DNA of 64,000 nt from NCBI GenBank assembly GCA_963736425.1, contig CAVTOX010000023.1, forward strand, positions 1 to 64,000, in the 5' to 3' direction. This stretch comes from Prado023 sp963736425 (lineage in GTDB: Bacteria; Actinomycetota; Actinomycetes; S36-B12; CAIYMF01). A model generated the notes under the pieces. The model was not told the origin of the DNA. It was given only the letters and a program-made list of their open reading frames with translations, and did no database searches. The number at the start of each line of letters is the position of its first letter. Positions within the stretch are counted from its first letter, which is position 1. Positions 8,051 to 20,819 of this stretch are shown here, in pieces. The position numbers and the translations under genes were made by a program.

Positions 8051-8422
8051 ATGGCAAGCGTGACCCTGAGCTCCACGGACTTCGAGTCGACCGTCCTGGG
8101 CAATGACATCGTCCTGGTCGACTTCTGGGCTGCCTGGTGCGGCCCGTGCCGCAACTTCGCCCCCGTGTACGAGTCCGCCTCCGCGGTGCACTCCGACGTG
8201 GTGTTCGGCAAGGTCGACACCGAGGCCGAGCAGGCGCTGGCCGCCGCCGCGCAGATCACCTCGATCCCCACGTTGATGGCCTTCCGCGAGGGCGTCCTGG
8301 TCTTCGCCCAGCCCGGGGCCCTTCCCGCGCCGGCGCTCGAGCAGGTCATCGAGGCGGTCCGCGGCCTCGACATGGAGCAGGTCCGCGCCCAAATCGCCGC
8401 CCAGAAGGGTGATCCGCAGTAG
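8051..8422 (+). CDS. trxA: Thioredoxin
   Basis: A 123-residue cytoplasmic thioredoxin. The redox motif WCGPC is at residues 29-33 within VLVDFWAAWCGPCRNFAPVY, and the conserved cis-proline is in TSIPTLMAF (about residue 75). It reduces protein disulfides using electrons from thioredoxin reductase. An AAGGA ribosome binding site lies 8-12 nt before ATG 8051. The C-terminus is about 15 residues longer than E. coli thioredoxin (MEQVRAQIAAQKGDPQ), which is common for actinobacterial paralogues. It is followed by a strong hairpin and converges with the DUF4349 gene. Confidence 0.93.
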   Translation: MASVTLSSTDFESTVLGNDIVLVDFWAAWCGPCRNFAPVYESASAVHSDVVFGKVDTEAEQALAAAAQITSIPTLMAFREGVLVFAQPGALPAPALEQVIEAVRGLDMEQVRAQIAAQKGDPQ

Positions 8423-8502
8423 CGTCTGGAGATGCCCGGACCGTACAGGTTTCGGGCGGAACGTCCCGGCGGCCCCCGATCAGGGCCTGGGACGTCGCAC
8501 GG

Positions 8503-8541
8503 CGAAGGCTCGTCGCCCCTCGACCCGGTGACGAGCCTTCG
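8503..8541. terminator. Bidirectional terminator hairpin between trxA and the DUF4349 gene
   Basis: A perfect 12-bp stem, CGAAGGCTCGTC (8503-8514) and GACGAGCCTTCG (8530-8541), with a 15-nt loop, lies between two convergent genes. There is no clear U tract, as is normal for high-GC actinobacteria. Confidence 0.75.
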
Positions 8542-8570
8542 TCATGTCCGCCTGATCCCTCCCGGTCGGT

Positions 8571-9899
8571 TCAGGTGGCGGGATCGGTCGGGGTCGCGGG
8601 GGTGTCGGCCGGTGCCGGCATCGGGGTGGGCTGTGCCGCGGGGGGCGGTGTGGCCCCGGCGCGGCGGCTGCGGCTCCGACGCACCCAGGCGATGATCCCC
8701 ATGGCGATCAGCAGCGGCGAGATGATCAGCAGCGCCTGGCCGAACCAGCTCCAGAACTGCGACAGGCCGTCAAGGAACGACTCCCACCACGTCTGCTGCG
8801 GCTGCGGGTCGACCGAGTTCTGGGCGTCGTCGGGTGTCATGAGGGTCAGGCTGATCTGCGACATCGCGGTCTGGTTGGCCAGGTCGCGCTGCTGGGCCCG
8901 CAGGGCGTCGAGCTCGGACTGCCGCTGGGAGATGGCCTGCTCGAGGGTGATCACGTCGGTGATGTCCGTGGCCTCGTCCATGAGGGCCGTCAACCGGACG
9001 AGGGAGGCCTCCAGCGCCTTGATCCGGGCGTCCACATCGGCGACCTGCGCGCCGACGTCGTAGGTGGACTGCTGCATCTGCACGACCTCGCCGGCGTCGC
9101 GTGCGGCCTCCATGGCCTTGTCGTAGTCATCGACAGGGACCTGGACGGTGAGCCAGATGCCCGGGCCGCTCGGGTACCACGGGTAGGGGTAGCTCACACC
9201 CATGTCGCGTGACATGGACATCTCGGGGCCGTAGGGCTGCGCCCCGCCGCCACTGCCCTCGGTCACCACGGACTCCGAGGTGACCCGGCCACCCATCGCC
9301 AGGATGGTCGCCACGAACTCGTCTCGTGCTGCCTCGGGGTCCTCGGTACCGACCAGGACCGAGCCGGAGCGGACGAGGGCCTCATCGGTGGTGTCGGCGC
9401 CAGGGACAGCGGCGGAGGTGCCGGTATCCGGGCTCATCGCCTCCGAGGAGCCCGCAGTGTCACGGGCAGCCTCGGGGGCGCCGACGCTGCCGTCGACTCC
9501 GGTGCCCTTGTCCGTAACTGCACCGGCGAGCGCCTCGCTCCCGCCCGCTGTGTCCGAGACACCCACGCTCGCGGCCGAGTCCGAGCTGTTGCCGGCGGCC
9601 AGGCCGGGCAGCACGCTTCCCGCAGCCAGCGCGAGTGTGGCCACACCGGCGGCAGCCATGAGCATCCCCTGCCAGTGCTTCTCGGTGAACGAGCGGTGCT
9701 CGGTGAGCGAGGTGGGGGCGCTCTCGGAGTCTGCTGGAGCGCTACCAGCCGCGGGTGTCGCGCCGGTGGCCGCGGCGGCCCGGACGCGGTCCAGCAGGTG
9801 TGCGGGCTCGGGCTGGGTCGCGCCAGCCTCGGGATCGGCCTGGGCGAGCAGGGCGCGCAGGGCCTCGTCCGCGCGATCCTCGGTGCTCTGGGTGTTCAT
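8571..9899 (-). CDS. DUF4349-family membrane protein, partner of ECF sigma factor
   Basis: A 442-residue protein. Residues 1-75 are soluble and precede a first membrane helix (GMLMAAAGVATLALAAGSVL, about 77-97). A Ser/Gly/Ala-rich linker is followed by a DUF4349 domain (about 165-375) with a coiled-coil segment (LEQAISQRQSELDALRAQQRDL). A second helix (FGQALLIISPLLIAMGIIAW, about 385-405) and a Pro/Ala-rich tail end the protein. Its ATG overlaps the sigma factor stop (ATGA, 9896-9899), so the cytoplasmic N-terminus may act as anti-sigma factor, with DUF4349 as the extracytoplasmic sensor. That role is inferred from position only. Confidence 0.8.
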   Translation of the reverse strand: MNTQSTEDRADEALRALLAQADPEAGATQPEPAHLLDRVRAAAATGATPAAGSAPADSESAPTSLTEHRSFTEKHWQGMLMAAAGVATLALAAGSVLPGLAAGNSSDSAASVGVSDTAGGSEALAGAVTDKGTGVDGSVGAPEAARDTAGSSEAMSPDTGTSAAVPGADTTDEALVRSGSVLVGTEDPEAARDEFVATILAMGGRVTSESVVTEGSGGGAQPYGPEMSMSRDMGVSYPYPWYPSGPGIWLTVQVPVDDYDKAMEAARDAGEVVQMQQSTYDVGAQVADVDARIKALEASLVRLTALMDEATDITDVITLEQAISQRQSELDALRAQQRDLANQTAMSQISLTLMTPDDAQNSVDPQPQQTWWESFLDGLSQFWSWFGQALLIISPLLIAMGIIAWVRRSRSRRAGATPPPAAQPTPMPAPADTPATPTDPAT

Positions 9900-10519
9900 C
9901 GTGTGGCCTCCGAGCCGTTGGGGGTGGTCAGGGTGTCGAGGGGGGGTGTGTCGGCGTCCGCTCGCTGATGGGTCCCGGGGCCGTCGACACCGGGGCCGCT
10001 GACGCCGCGCTGGACCAGTGCCTCCCGCAGCCGGCTTCGCGCCCGGTGCATCCGCGTGCGGGCCGTGCCCGGTGAGCAGCCCAGGACCTCGGCGATCTCG
10101 GCCGGGTCCAGCTGTTCCCAGGCCCAGAGGCGAAGGAGCTCGGCATCGGACTCGGAGAGGTCATCCAGGGCAGCGGACACCACGTCGTGGGCCGTGGCCT
10201 CGTCGACGACCTGCTGGGCGGGGTCCACCTCCGTCGTGTGCAGCGTTCGCACGGTGGCCAGCTTGGTCCCGAGCCGGGTGCGACGGGAGTCCGATCTGAT
10301 CACATGGGCGATCACGTTGCCGGCGGTGGCGTACAGCCAGGGGAGCGCCTCGTCGGGCACGACCTCCCGTCGACGCCATGCGGTGGCGAAGACCTCCACC
10401 ACGACGTCCTCGGCATCCTCCGCGGAGTCCAGCCGCCGGCGCGCGTAGGCCAGCACCGCCCGGGAGTTCTGTCCGAAGAGGTCAGTCAGCCACTCGTCCT
10501 CGAGCTGTTGGGTGCTCAT
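9896..10519 (-). CDS. ECF-type RNA polymerase sigma factor
   Basis: A 207-residue sigma-70 family factor of the extracytoplasmic-function type. Region 2 covers about residues 15-80 (RAVLAYARRRLDSAEDAEDVVVEVF, then ALPWLYATAGNVIAH). Region 4 covers about 112-165 (LSESDAELLRLWAWEQLDPAEIAEVLG followed by the helix-turn-helix CSPGTARTRMHRARSRLREAL). A 35-residue Pro/Thr-rich tail follows. It is the first gene of a two-gene operon with the DUF4349 membrane protein. The regulon is unknown; no obvious autoregulatory promoter was found upstream. Confidence 0.9.
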   Translation of the reverse strand: MSTQQLEDEWLTDLFGQNSRAVLAYARRRLDSAEDAEDVVVEVFATAWRRREVVPDEALPWLYATAGNVIAHVIRSDSRRTRLGTKLATVRTLHTTEVDPAQQVVDEATAHDVVSAALDDLSESDAELLRLWAWEQLDPAEIAEVLGCSPGTARTRMHRARSRLREALVQRGVSGPGVDGPGTHQRADADTPPLDTLTTPNGSEATR

Positions 10520-10650
10520 ACCCCTATGTTCCCGCCGCGGACCTGCGCGTTACAGGACCGTTCGGGTGCGGCGCACAAGAAGCCGCTCTGATGGGGACGG
10601 TCTGCGGCCGCCCCGGAATCCGCGCACGCCAGACCGCCCTGTTGGCGGCT

Positions 10651-12288
<1,638 letters not shown>

Positions 12289-12440
12289 GGCACCTCCTGG
12301 TCGTGTGGTGGCGGACGGGCCACGCACGAAGGTCCAGAGTATTGACGCCGACCCCTTCAGGGCGCGGTGAGCGCCACCGGTTGCCCCGTGGGATGGCGGA
12401 TCTGCCCGGAGAGAGTGCCCGGGCGTGTCATCATTGCCCG

Positions 12441-13694
12441 GTGACCGGCTCCACCCTCTACCGACGGCTGCCCAACGGCTCATGGGCCGCGCAGCGCGAG
12501 GACCTGTCGGCCGGTCAGGTGGACGAGGGCGCACACGAACCTGAGATGGCCCATGCGGGCGCCATCCCCGTGCTCGCCGGCGCTGTTGCCCCCGGCGCAC
12601 CGGTCGCCTCGGCCGCTGGATCAACTGGAGCCGACGGAGCCGGCACCGCCGACCCGGCTCCTGCCTCGCCCCAGCCCACGATCGCGCGGCCGACCCCACC
12701 GCCGACGAAGCGGCGCAGGCGTTGGTCGATCTGGCGGATCATCGCGTGTGCGCTGATCGCCTACGTCGTGTGGCTTGCCGTGCTGGTCGTGTACGCAGCA
12801 GCCTCCCTGGACAAGGTCGAGGCCCTCTCGCCGGATCCGATCGCCGACACGGACGGGACCGTCTGGCTGCTCGTGGGCTCGGACAGCCGCGATGGGTTGA
12901 CCAAGAAGCAGCAGAAGAAGCTCAAGACCGGAGACGTCGAGGGCCAACGGACAGACACGATCATGCTGGTGCACCAGCAGCTGGGCCAGACCCCCACCCT
13001 GGTCTCGATCCCGCGCGACTCCTGGGTGACCATCCCCGCTCACACCGCGACCGATGGGTCGCAGGTGGAGGAGCGCGGCGGCAAGATCAACTCGGCCTTC
13101 TCCTATGGCGGGGCGCCCCTTCTCAGCGAGACGATCGAGTACAACACCGGCCTGCATGTCGACAACTACATGGAGGTCGGCATGGGCGGGATCGTCAACA
13201 TGACCGATGCCGTGGGCGGGATCGAGGTCTGCTTCGAGAAGGCGATCTCGGACAAGAACAGTGGGCTCGACGTCCAGCCCGGCTGCCAGACCCTCGACGG
13301 TGCCCAGTCCCTGGCCTGGGTCCGGATGCGCTACGCCGACCCCAAGGGCGACCTCGGCCGGATCGAGCGCCAGCGCCAGTACATCGCTCTGATGGTCGAC
13401 CAGATGCTCAGCTGGCAGACCGTGGTCAACCCCTTCCGGCAGTGGGCGATCGTCAACGCGATGCTGGACTCCGTGCGGGTGGACGAGGGCACCGGGCTGA
13501 TCAACCTGGGCACGTTCGGATTCGGGATGGGCCGGATCGCGTCGGGAAGCGGCGAGGTCACGACCGTGCCGATCGACGACACCGACCACTGGGAGAACGG
13601 CCAGTGGGTCATCAAGTGGGACGCAGCGGAGGCCGACCAGTTGTTCTCCTCGATGGGCGGGAGCACCCCGCAGTCGGCGTTCGACCAGGAGTAG
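12441..13694 (+). CDS. LytR-CpsA-Psr (LCP) family cell-wall glycopolymer ligase
   Basis: A 417-residue membrane-anchored LCP protein. After a Pro/Ala-rich cytoplasmic N-terminus (about 95 residues) comes one membrane helix (IIACALIAYVVWLAVLVVYA, about 99-118). The extracytoplasmic LCP domain follows with LLVGSDSRDG, RTDTIMLVH, LVSIPRDSWV, GGKINSAFSYGG and LAWVRMRYADP, containing the conserved Asp/Arg residues that bind pyrophosphate lipids. Such enzymes attach teichoic acids, capsule or arabinogalactan to peptidoglycan. GTG 12441 (VTGSTLYRRLP) is preferred; ATG 12390 is the alternative. DUF4126 follows 6 bp after the stop. Confidence 0.88.
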   Translation: MTGSTLYRRLPNGSWAAQREDLSAGQVDEGAHEPEMAHAGAIPVLAGAVAPGAPVASAAGSTGADGAGTADPAPASPQPTIARPTPPPTKRRRRWSIWRIIACALIAYVVWLAVLVVYAAASLDKVEALSPDPIADTDGTVWLLVGSDSRDGLTKKQQKKLKTGDVEGQRTDTIMLVHQQLGQTPTLVSIPRDSWVTIPAHTATDGSQVEERGGKINSAFSYGGAPLLSETIEYNTGLHVDNYMEVGMGGIVNMTDAVGGIEVCFEKAISDKNSGLDVQPGCQTLDGAQSLAWVRMRYADPKGDLGRIERQRQYIALMVDQMLSWQTVVNPFRQWAIVNAMLDSVRVDEGTGLINLGTFGFGMGRIASGSGEVTTVPIDDTDHWENGQWVIKWDAAEADQLFSSMGGSTPQSAFDQE

Positions 13695-13700
13695 TCGCTC

Positions 13701-14282
13701 ATGGATGGAGCCACGATCCTCATCACGGGGCTGGGTCTTGCCGTCGCCGCCGGCCTGAACGCCTACATCCCGTTGATGGTCGCGGGGCTGTTGGTGCACT
13801 TCGATGTCGTCAGCTTCGGCGATCCCTACGACATCCTCGGGAGCACCCCGGCGCTGATCATCATCGGCGTCCTGCTCGCCGTCGAGCTCCTCGCCGACAA
13901 GATCCCGGCCGTCGACTCGGTCAACGACGCCGTCCAGACGTTCATCCGTCCGGCGTCCGGCGCCGTGCTGTTCGCCGCCGCCGCCTCGGGTGCGGACTGG
14001 CAGTGGGCGCAGGCCCTCGCGGTGATCGTGGGCCTGCTCACCGCACTGGGTGTGCACTCGACGAAGGCCGCCGCGCGGCCGGTCATCAACGTCGCGACGG
14101 CGGGGGCCGGCGGCCCGGTGGCCAGCGTCGTGGAGGACGGCTTCTCGCTGAGCCTCGCGCTGGCGGCCCTGCTGGCGCCCTTCATCGCCCTCGTGATCCT
14201 CATCGGGTTGGCGTGGTTCGCGTTCCGGGCGATCCGGCGGATCCGGCGTCGCCGGTCGGGAGCTCCGGCAGCCGCAGTCTGA
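13701..14282 (+). CDS. DUF4126 integral membrane protein
   Basis: A 193-residue hydrophobic protein with about four to five membrane segments: ILITGLGLAVAAGLNAYIPLMV, ALIIIGVLLAVELLADKI, the region SGAVLFAAAASG..WAQALAVIVGLLTALG, and LALAALLAPFIALVILIGLAWFAF, followed by a basic tail. The pattern GLNAYIPL...LLADKIPAVDSVND..QTFIRP is that of DUF4126. Function is unknown. It starts 6 bp after the LCP gene, so co-transcription is likely, and is followed by a small hairpin. Confidence 0.8.
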   Translation: MDGATILITGLGLAVAAGLNAYIPLMVAGLLVHFDVVSFGDPYDILGSTPALIIIGVLLAVELLADKIPAVDSVNDAVQTFIRPASGAVLFAAAASGADWQWAQALAVIVGLLTALGVHSTKAAARPVINVATAGAGGPVASVVEDGFSLSLALAALLAPFIALVILIGLAWFAFRAIRRIRRRRSGAPAAAV

Positions 14283-14289
14283 TCCCCCT

Positions 14290-14308
14290 GCGCCGAGGCC
14301 GTCGGCGC
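14290..14308 (+). terminator. Probable terminator after the DUF4126 gene
   Basis: GCGCCGA (14290-14296) and TCGGCGC (14302-14308) form a perfect 7-bp stem with a 5-nt loop, 8 bp after the stop and before the purS promoter. Confidence 0.5.
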
Positions 14309-14365
14309 GGCATCGGCGCCCGCACGAGTGCGGCCAGCCTGGTCGGGCCGTCGAGTGCGTCGAAG

Positions 14366-14371
14366 TAGGCT
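14366..14371 (+). promoter_or_regulatory. -10-like hexamer upstream of purSQL
   Basis: TAGGCT lies 38 bp before the purS GTG; no good -35 is visible. The same TAGRCT pattern occurs before purF, prfB, ftsE and the phosphofructokinase gene. Confidence 0.4.
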
Positions 14372-14408
14372 GTGCGCAGAAATTCTCGCCGCACCCCCAG
14401 GAGTTGCC

Positions 14409-14822
14409 GTGGCCCGCGTCGTCGTCGACGTCATGCTCAAGCCGGAGATCCTCGACCCGCAGGGCCGGGCGGTGATGGGAGCCCTGGGCCGGCTGGGCCT
14501 GACCGGCATCGCGTCGGTCCGGCAGGGCAAGCGCTTCGAGATCGAGGTCGAGGGCGAGGTCGACGAGGAGCTCTCGGAGCGCCTCCACGAGCTGGCCGGC
14601 TCGCTGCTGAGCAACCCCGTGATCGAGGACTACGAGATCTACGAGGAGGGCGAGGAGATCGCCTGCGAGTGCGACGACTGCGTGTGTGAACCAGTGGCCG
14701 AGGGCTCGGCGGAGGCTGCGGCCGCTGCGGACCAGGGCGGATGCGCCTGCGGTGGGCAGGGCTGCGGCGGCGGGTCCGGACCGGTCGACGTCGAGGCCCC
14801 GGTCACGGTGGAGCAGGGCTGA
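14409..14822 (+). CDS. purS: Phosphoribosylformylglycinamidine synthase subunit PurS with cysteine-rich C-terminal extension
   Basis: PurS forms the FGAM synthase complex with PurQ and PurL (step 4 of purine synthesis), bridging ammonia transfer between them. Residues 1-82 match PurS: VVVDVMLKPEILDPQGRAV, LGLTGIASVRQGKRFEIEVEG, and SNPVIEDYEIYE. The family is usually about 80-90 residues; here 137. The extra tail carries seven cysteines (86, 88, 91, 93, 112, 114, 119) in a CxCxxCxC cluster and a second CxC..C cluster, separated by an Ala-rich linker. GTG 14409 has an AGGAG site upstream. The stop overlaps the purQ start (TGATG). Confidence 0.92.
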   Translation: MARVVVDVMLKPEILDPQGRAVMGALGRLGLTGIASVRQGKRFEIEVEGEVDEELSERLHELAGSLLSNPVIEDYEIYEEGEEIACECDDCVCEPVAEGSAEAAAAADQGGCACGGQGCGGGSGPVDVEAPVTVEQG

Positions 14823-15525
14823 TGCGCATCGGCGTGGTGACCTTCCCCGGGTCGCTGGACGACCTCGATGCCGCGCGCGCCGTGCGGATCGCCGGCGGTG
14901 AGTCAGTGGCCCTGTGGCACGCCGATGCCGACCTGCACTCCGTGGACGCGGTGGTCCTGCCCGGTGGCTTCTCCTACGGCGACTACCTGCGCTGCGGGGC
15001 GATCAGTCGCTTCGCGCCGGCCATGGGCTCCATCATCGACGCCGCCTCGGGCGGGCTCCCGGTGCTGGGCATCTGCAACGGCTTCCAGATCCTGTGCGAG
15101 TCCCACCTGCTCCCCGGCGCGCTGACCCGCAACGCCGGGCTGCACTTCGTGTGCCGCGACCAGGAGCTCGAGATCGCCAATGCAGCCACGCCGTGGACCC
15201 GCGAGTACCAGGCCGGCGAGCGCATCGTCGTCCCGCTGAAGAACGGTGAGGGGCGTTACCAGGCCGACGAGGCCACGCTCGACACCCTTGAGGGGGAGGG
15301 CCGGGTCATCGCCTACTACGCGGGTGTGAACCCGAACGGCTCGCAGCGCAACATCGCAGGAATCTCCAACGAGGCAGGCAACGTCGTGGGATTGATGCCG
15401 CACCCCGAGCACGCGGTGGAGGCCCTGACCGGCCCCGGAACCGACGGCCTGGGCTTCTTCACCTCGATCCTCACCCACCTCGCCGGTGGCGGATCGTTGG
15501 CCGGCGCCGCACAGGGAGCCCCCGC

Positions 15526-15529
<4 letters not shown>
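14822..15529 (+). CDS. purQ: Phosphoribosylformylglycinamidine synthase subunit PurQ (glutaminase)
   Basis: A 235-residue class I glutamine amidotransferase supplying ammonia to PurL. The oxyanion/nucleophile elbow is PVLGICNGFQIL (Cys about residue 85) and the catalytic His-Glu pair is in GLMPHPEHAVE near the C-terminus; VLPGGFSYGDYLRCGA is typical of PurQ. It overlaps purS by one base upstream and purL by ATGA downstream, so the three subunits are translationally coupled. Confidence 0.96.
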
Positions 15530-17829
<2,300 letters not shown>

Positions 17830-17940
17830 GCGCCGCGGACGGGAACCAACGGCCTCGCGCCCGAACCCGTCGAGGCCGGCGGGCGATGGGCGTGACGTCG
17901 ACGTGTCTGAATGGCCCGAGTCATGTCACCATCGGCAGCT

Positions 17941-18517
17941 ATGGGACTCGATGACCTGGAGCAGGTGCTGGTCACCTCGCGCGCGCAATGGCGGGAGTGG
18001 CTGGCAGCCAACGCTGACACGTCCCCCGGGATCTGGCTCGTCCGGCCCCGGCCGGGCAACGACGATCCGGCCCCCACCTATGACGAGGTCGTGGAGGAGG
18101 CGCTCTGCTTCGGCTGGATCGACTCCACGATCCGCACACGTGACGAGCGGTTCGGGCTTCAGCTGCTCACCCCGCGCAAGCCGACCTCGACATGGTCGGC
18201 GAGCAACAAGGAGCGGCTGTCCCGGCTCATCCCCGCGGGGTTGGTGACCGAGCAGGGGGCTGCGGGCCGTCGAAGCCGCCAAGGGCAACGGGTCCTGGGA
18301 GATCCTCGACTCGGTCGAGCGCCTCGAGGTCCCCGACGATCTCGCCGCGGCACTCGACGCCGTCCCGGCTGCGCGCGAGTTCTTCGACGGGATGCCCCCG
18401 GGAGCGCGCAAGCAGCACCTGTGGTTCGTGATCAGCGCCAAGCGCCCCGAGACCCGAGCCGCCCGGATCGCGAAGATCGTGGCAGCGTCCGCAGCGGGCC
18501 GTCGCACGGTTGGCTGA
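17941..18517 (+). CDS. YdeI/OmpD-associated-like protein (frameshifted)
   Basis: Restored, this is about a 191-residue protein of the YdeI/OmpD-associated (DUF1905-related) family. It has the opening REWLAANADTSPGIWLVRPRPG, then EEALCFGWIDSTIRTRDERF, LTPRKPTSTWSASNKERL and the late PGARKQHLWFVISAKRPETRAARI. The frame changes in a G run at 18255-18259: deleting one G reads ...VTEQG-LRAVEAAKGNGSWEI and continues to the stop at 18517. Such proteins are linked to resistance phenotypes in a few species, but function is not established. It lies 112 bp after purL. Confidence 0.75.
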
Positions 18518-18576
18518 CCACCGCCCGGCGCGGCGGTGTGCATCGTCGGCCGCGGACACCTGATAGGACTCGCCCT

Positions 18577-19280
18577 GTGGATCCGCTGTTCGTCGTTGCC
18601 GTCGCCGGGGTTGCCCTGGGTGGCCTCGCCCAGTCCGTCACCGGGCTGGGGTTCGCCCTTGTGGCGGCCCCGGCGCTGATCGCGCTGCTCGGGCCGAACC
18701 AGGGTGTCGCTGTCGTGGTGCTGTTGGGCACGCTGGCCTCGGTGCTGCCCTTGGTGGGTCACTGGCGGCGCGTCCGGGTGCGCGACACCGCGACGCTGCT
18801 GGTCCCGACGCTGGTGGCCACCCCGGTGGTCGCCGCGCTGCTCACGGGCATGGACACCGCGACAGTGGCCGTCGCGGCCGGCGTCGCCGTGCTCATCGGT
18901 GTGGCTGGCGCTATGGCGAGGGCTCACATGGAGTCGACTTGTGTCCCTGCCCGGGGCGGTCGGGACCGGGATCACCAGCGCCACGCTGAACGTGATCGGC
19001 GGGGTGGGCGGCCCGCCGGTCGGGTTGTACGCAGCGAACGCGGGATGGGATCCCCCGGAGTCACGCGCAAGCCTGCAGGCGTTCTTCCTCGTGCAGGGCA
19101 TTGCGACGGTCGCAGTCGTGGGGCTGACATGGCCGGACCCGTGGATGGTTGTCGCCCTCGTGATCGGCACGGTGATCGGGAATGTGGCTGGCACCTCGGA
19201 TCCCCGAGCATGCCGCCCGACTGGCAGTTCTGGGCGTGGCCGCGTTCGGCGGAGTGGCGCTCATCCTCGGCAACCTGTGA
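18577..19280 (+). pseudogene. TauE/SafE (TSUP) family anion exporter, with two frame breaks
   Basis: About 234 residues when the frame is repaired. The N-terminal part from GTG 18577 (PLFVVAVAGVALGGLAQSVT, GLGFALVAAPALIALLGP) is a membrane repeat typical of TSUP permeases, which move sulfite, sulfoacetate or other small anions. The frame breaks near 18.91 kb; it resumes as LTWSRLVSLPGAVGTGITSA...GGVGGPPVGLY, the second TSUP repeat. It breaks again near 19.19 kb and ends AARLAVLGVAAFGGVALIL. All pieces keep family sequence, so sequencing indels are likelier than decay. No regulated neighbour hints at the substrate. Confidence 0.65.
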
Positions 19281-19289
19281 GCTCGGCGA

Positions 19290-19719
19290 TCAGTCGCTGA
19301 CCAGGGGGAGCCAGGGTGTGAGGTCCGCGCGCTCGCCGCTGGCCCGGATCCTGCCCGCGGACTTCGCCTGGGCCCACGCGAGCCCGACCGGTGGCCAGGG
19401 CGAGCCACGTCGTCGGGTCCATCTCGACCACCGCGGAGGGGGTACCCCGTCGGTGCACCGGACCGGGGATGGCCTGGACGGCCGCGAACGGTGGGATGCG
19501 AACCTCCACTGAGGATCCCGGGGCGCGCTCGGACAGGATCTGGAGCGTGTACCGGACGGCCAGGCGTTGCGTGGCTCGGTCCACCCGCTGGTCCGGCTGG
19601 CCCTGCTGGTCCGCGAGGCTGGGTGCGACTGGCAGGTCCGGCTGGTTCGGCCCGACGGGGTTCGTACATTCCCGGACAGCGGCCAGCCCCTGGGCATCGG
19701 GGATCCGGAGGCGTGCCAT
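19290..19719 (-). CDS. Sterol carrier protein (SCP2)-like family protein (frameshifted)
   Basis: About 142 residues from ATG 19719. The middle has the SCP2-like pattern RLAVRYTLQILSERAPGSSVEVRIPPFAAVQAI followed by HRRGTPSAVVEMDPTTWLALATG. The frame changes at the CCC run 19383-19385 (one base too many) and then reads RLAWAQAKSAGRIRASGERADL to the stop at 19290. A sterol-carrier-family gene between purL and purF is a common actinobacterial arrangement. Lipid or acyl-CoA binding is the family expectation; the ligand is unknown. Confidence 0.72.
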
Positions 19720-19840
19720 GCCCCGATTCTCCCCGACGCGGCTGCGAGTGGTCGGCTGCTCCCGGTTCGTCGGTGCTCCCATCGTGACGGGACCGGATTG
19801 CCGGCGATGGGATCTGCCCACGACACGACGGGGCGCGGCG

Positions 19841-20735
19841 TCAGAGCACCGGGACCGTCTCCGACTCCTCGGGCGCCGAGCGGCTGGCCAGCACGCCCTG
19901 CAGGAACAGCCCGGTCAGGATCACCAGGACGCCGGTGACCTCCATCACGGTCAGAGTCTCGCCGAGGACGACCACGCCGAGCACGGTCGCGACCACCGGG
20001 TCGGTGAGCATCAGGGTGGTCGCAGGGCCTGGGGTCAGGGTCCGCATCCCCCGGGTGAGCAGGACGTTGGCCAGGCCCATCGTGGCCACGCCGAGGTAGA
20101 GGGCCATCGCCACACCTGACGGGCTCGAGATCCACGCCAGAGGTTGGGTGGCCAGCAGGGGCAGGAGCAGCAAGCCACCCAGGACGAAGCTGCCGGTCGG
20201 CACCTCGAGTGCCCCCACCCCCCGGTCGAGCTGGATCCGTGCCGCGACGTTGTACCCGGCGATGCACAGCCCCGCCCCCAGCGCGAGTGCGAATCCGGCG
20301 GCGCCGCCCGCGGTCAGGCCGGGGCCGGTGAGCAGGCCCAGTCCGACGAGGCAGACCAGGGTCGCGGCCAGCCAGCCGAGGGTGGGGCGGTGCCGAAGGG
20401 CCACCCAGCCGACGAGCCCGGCGAACAGCGGCGCGCTGCCCACCGCGACGAGCGTCCCGAGGGCCACTCCGGCCCGACTCACGCCCGGCGAAGAAGAACA
20501 GCTGGTAGGCACCGGCGGTGCTGGCGGTGACCAGCATCGCGGGGGTGCGCCAGAGCGGGACGAGTCGGCGGGGCGACGATCCGAGCAGGGGCATGGCGAT
20601 CAGCAGGACGACGGCACCGACCACGATCCGCACGATGCCGACGCTCAGCGGGGTGCTTCCGGCCGGCCCCAGCGCCTGAGCCGTGCCTGCGGTCCCGAAC
20701 AGCGCCCCGGCCGCCACCACGAGCAGGACGGGCAT
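19841..20735 (-). CDS. EamA/DMT-family transporter (frameshifted)
   Basis: About 297 residues with around ten membrane helices, in two EamA repeats. It begins MPVLLVVAAGALFGTAGTAQ and the first repeat includes GIVRIVVGAVVLLIAMPLLG. The frame breaks at the CCC run 20483-20485; removing one base reads LFFFAGVSRAGVALGTLV and continues SAPLFAGLVGW to the end. The second repeat shows GALEVPTGSFVLGG, GLANVLLTRGMRTL and TDPVVATVLGVVVLGE. The family exports metabolites, often amino acids; substrate unknown. ATG 20735 is preferred, GTG 20771 is possible. It is divergent from purF. Confidence 0.75.
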
Positions 20736-20783
20736 CCGGGCGGCTGGCACGGGACCCGAGGCTACGCCCACGGGGCTGCGGCG

Positions 20784-20819
20784 TTCACCGGTGCCGGCCC
20801 GGGCACCTAGACTTCACCC
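20784..20819 (+). promoter_or_regulatory. purF promoter (probably leaderless)
   Basis: TTCACC (20784-20789) and TAGACT (20808-20813) are spaced 18 bp; the -10 ends 7 nt before the GTG at 20820, so transcription would start at the start codon. Confidence 0.5.

Noticed and set aside
17911..19512. A 533-residue plus-strand protein joining YdeI-like and TauE-like sequence
   Set aside because: The frame passes through noncoding phases between frame breaks; the two genes have their own starts (17941, 18577) and stops (18517, 19280).
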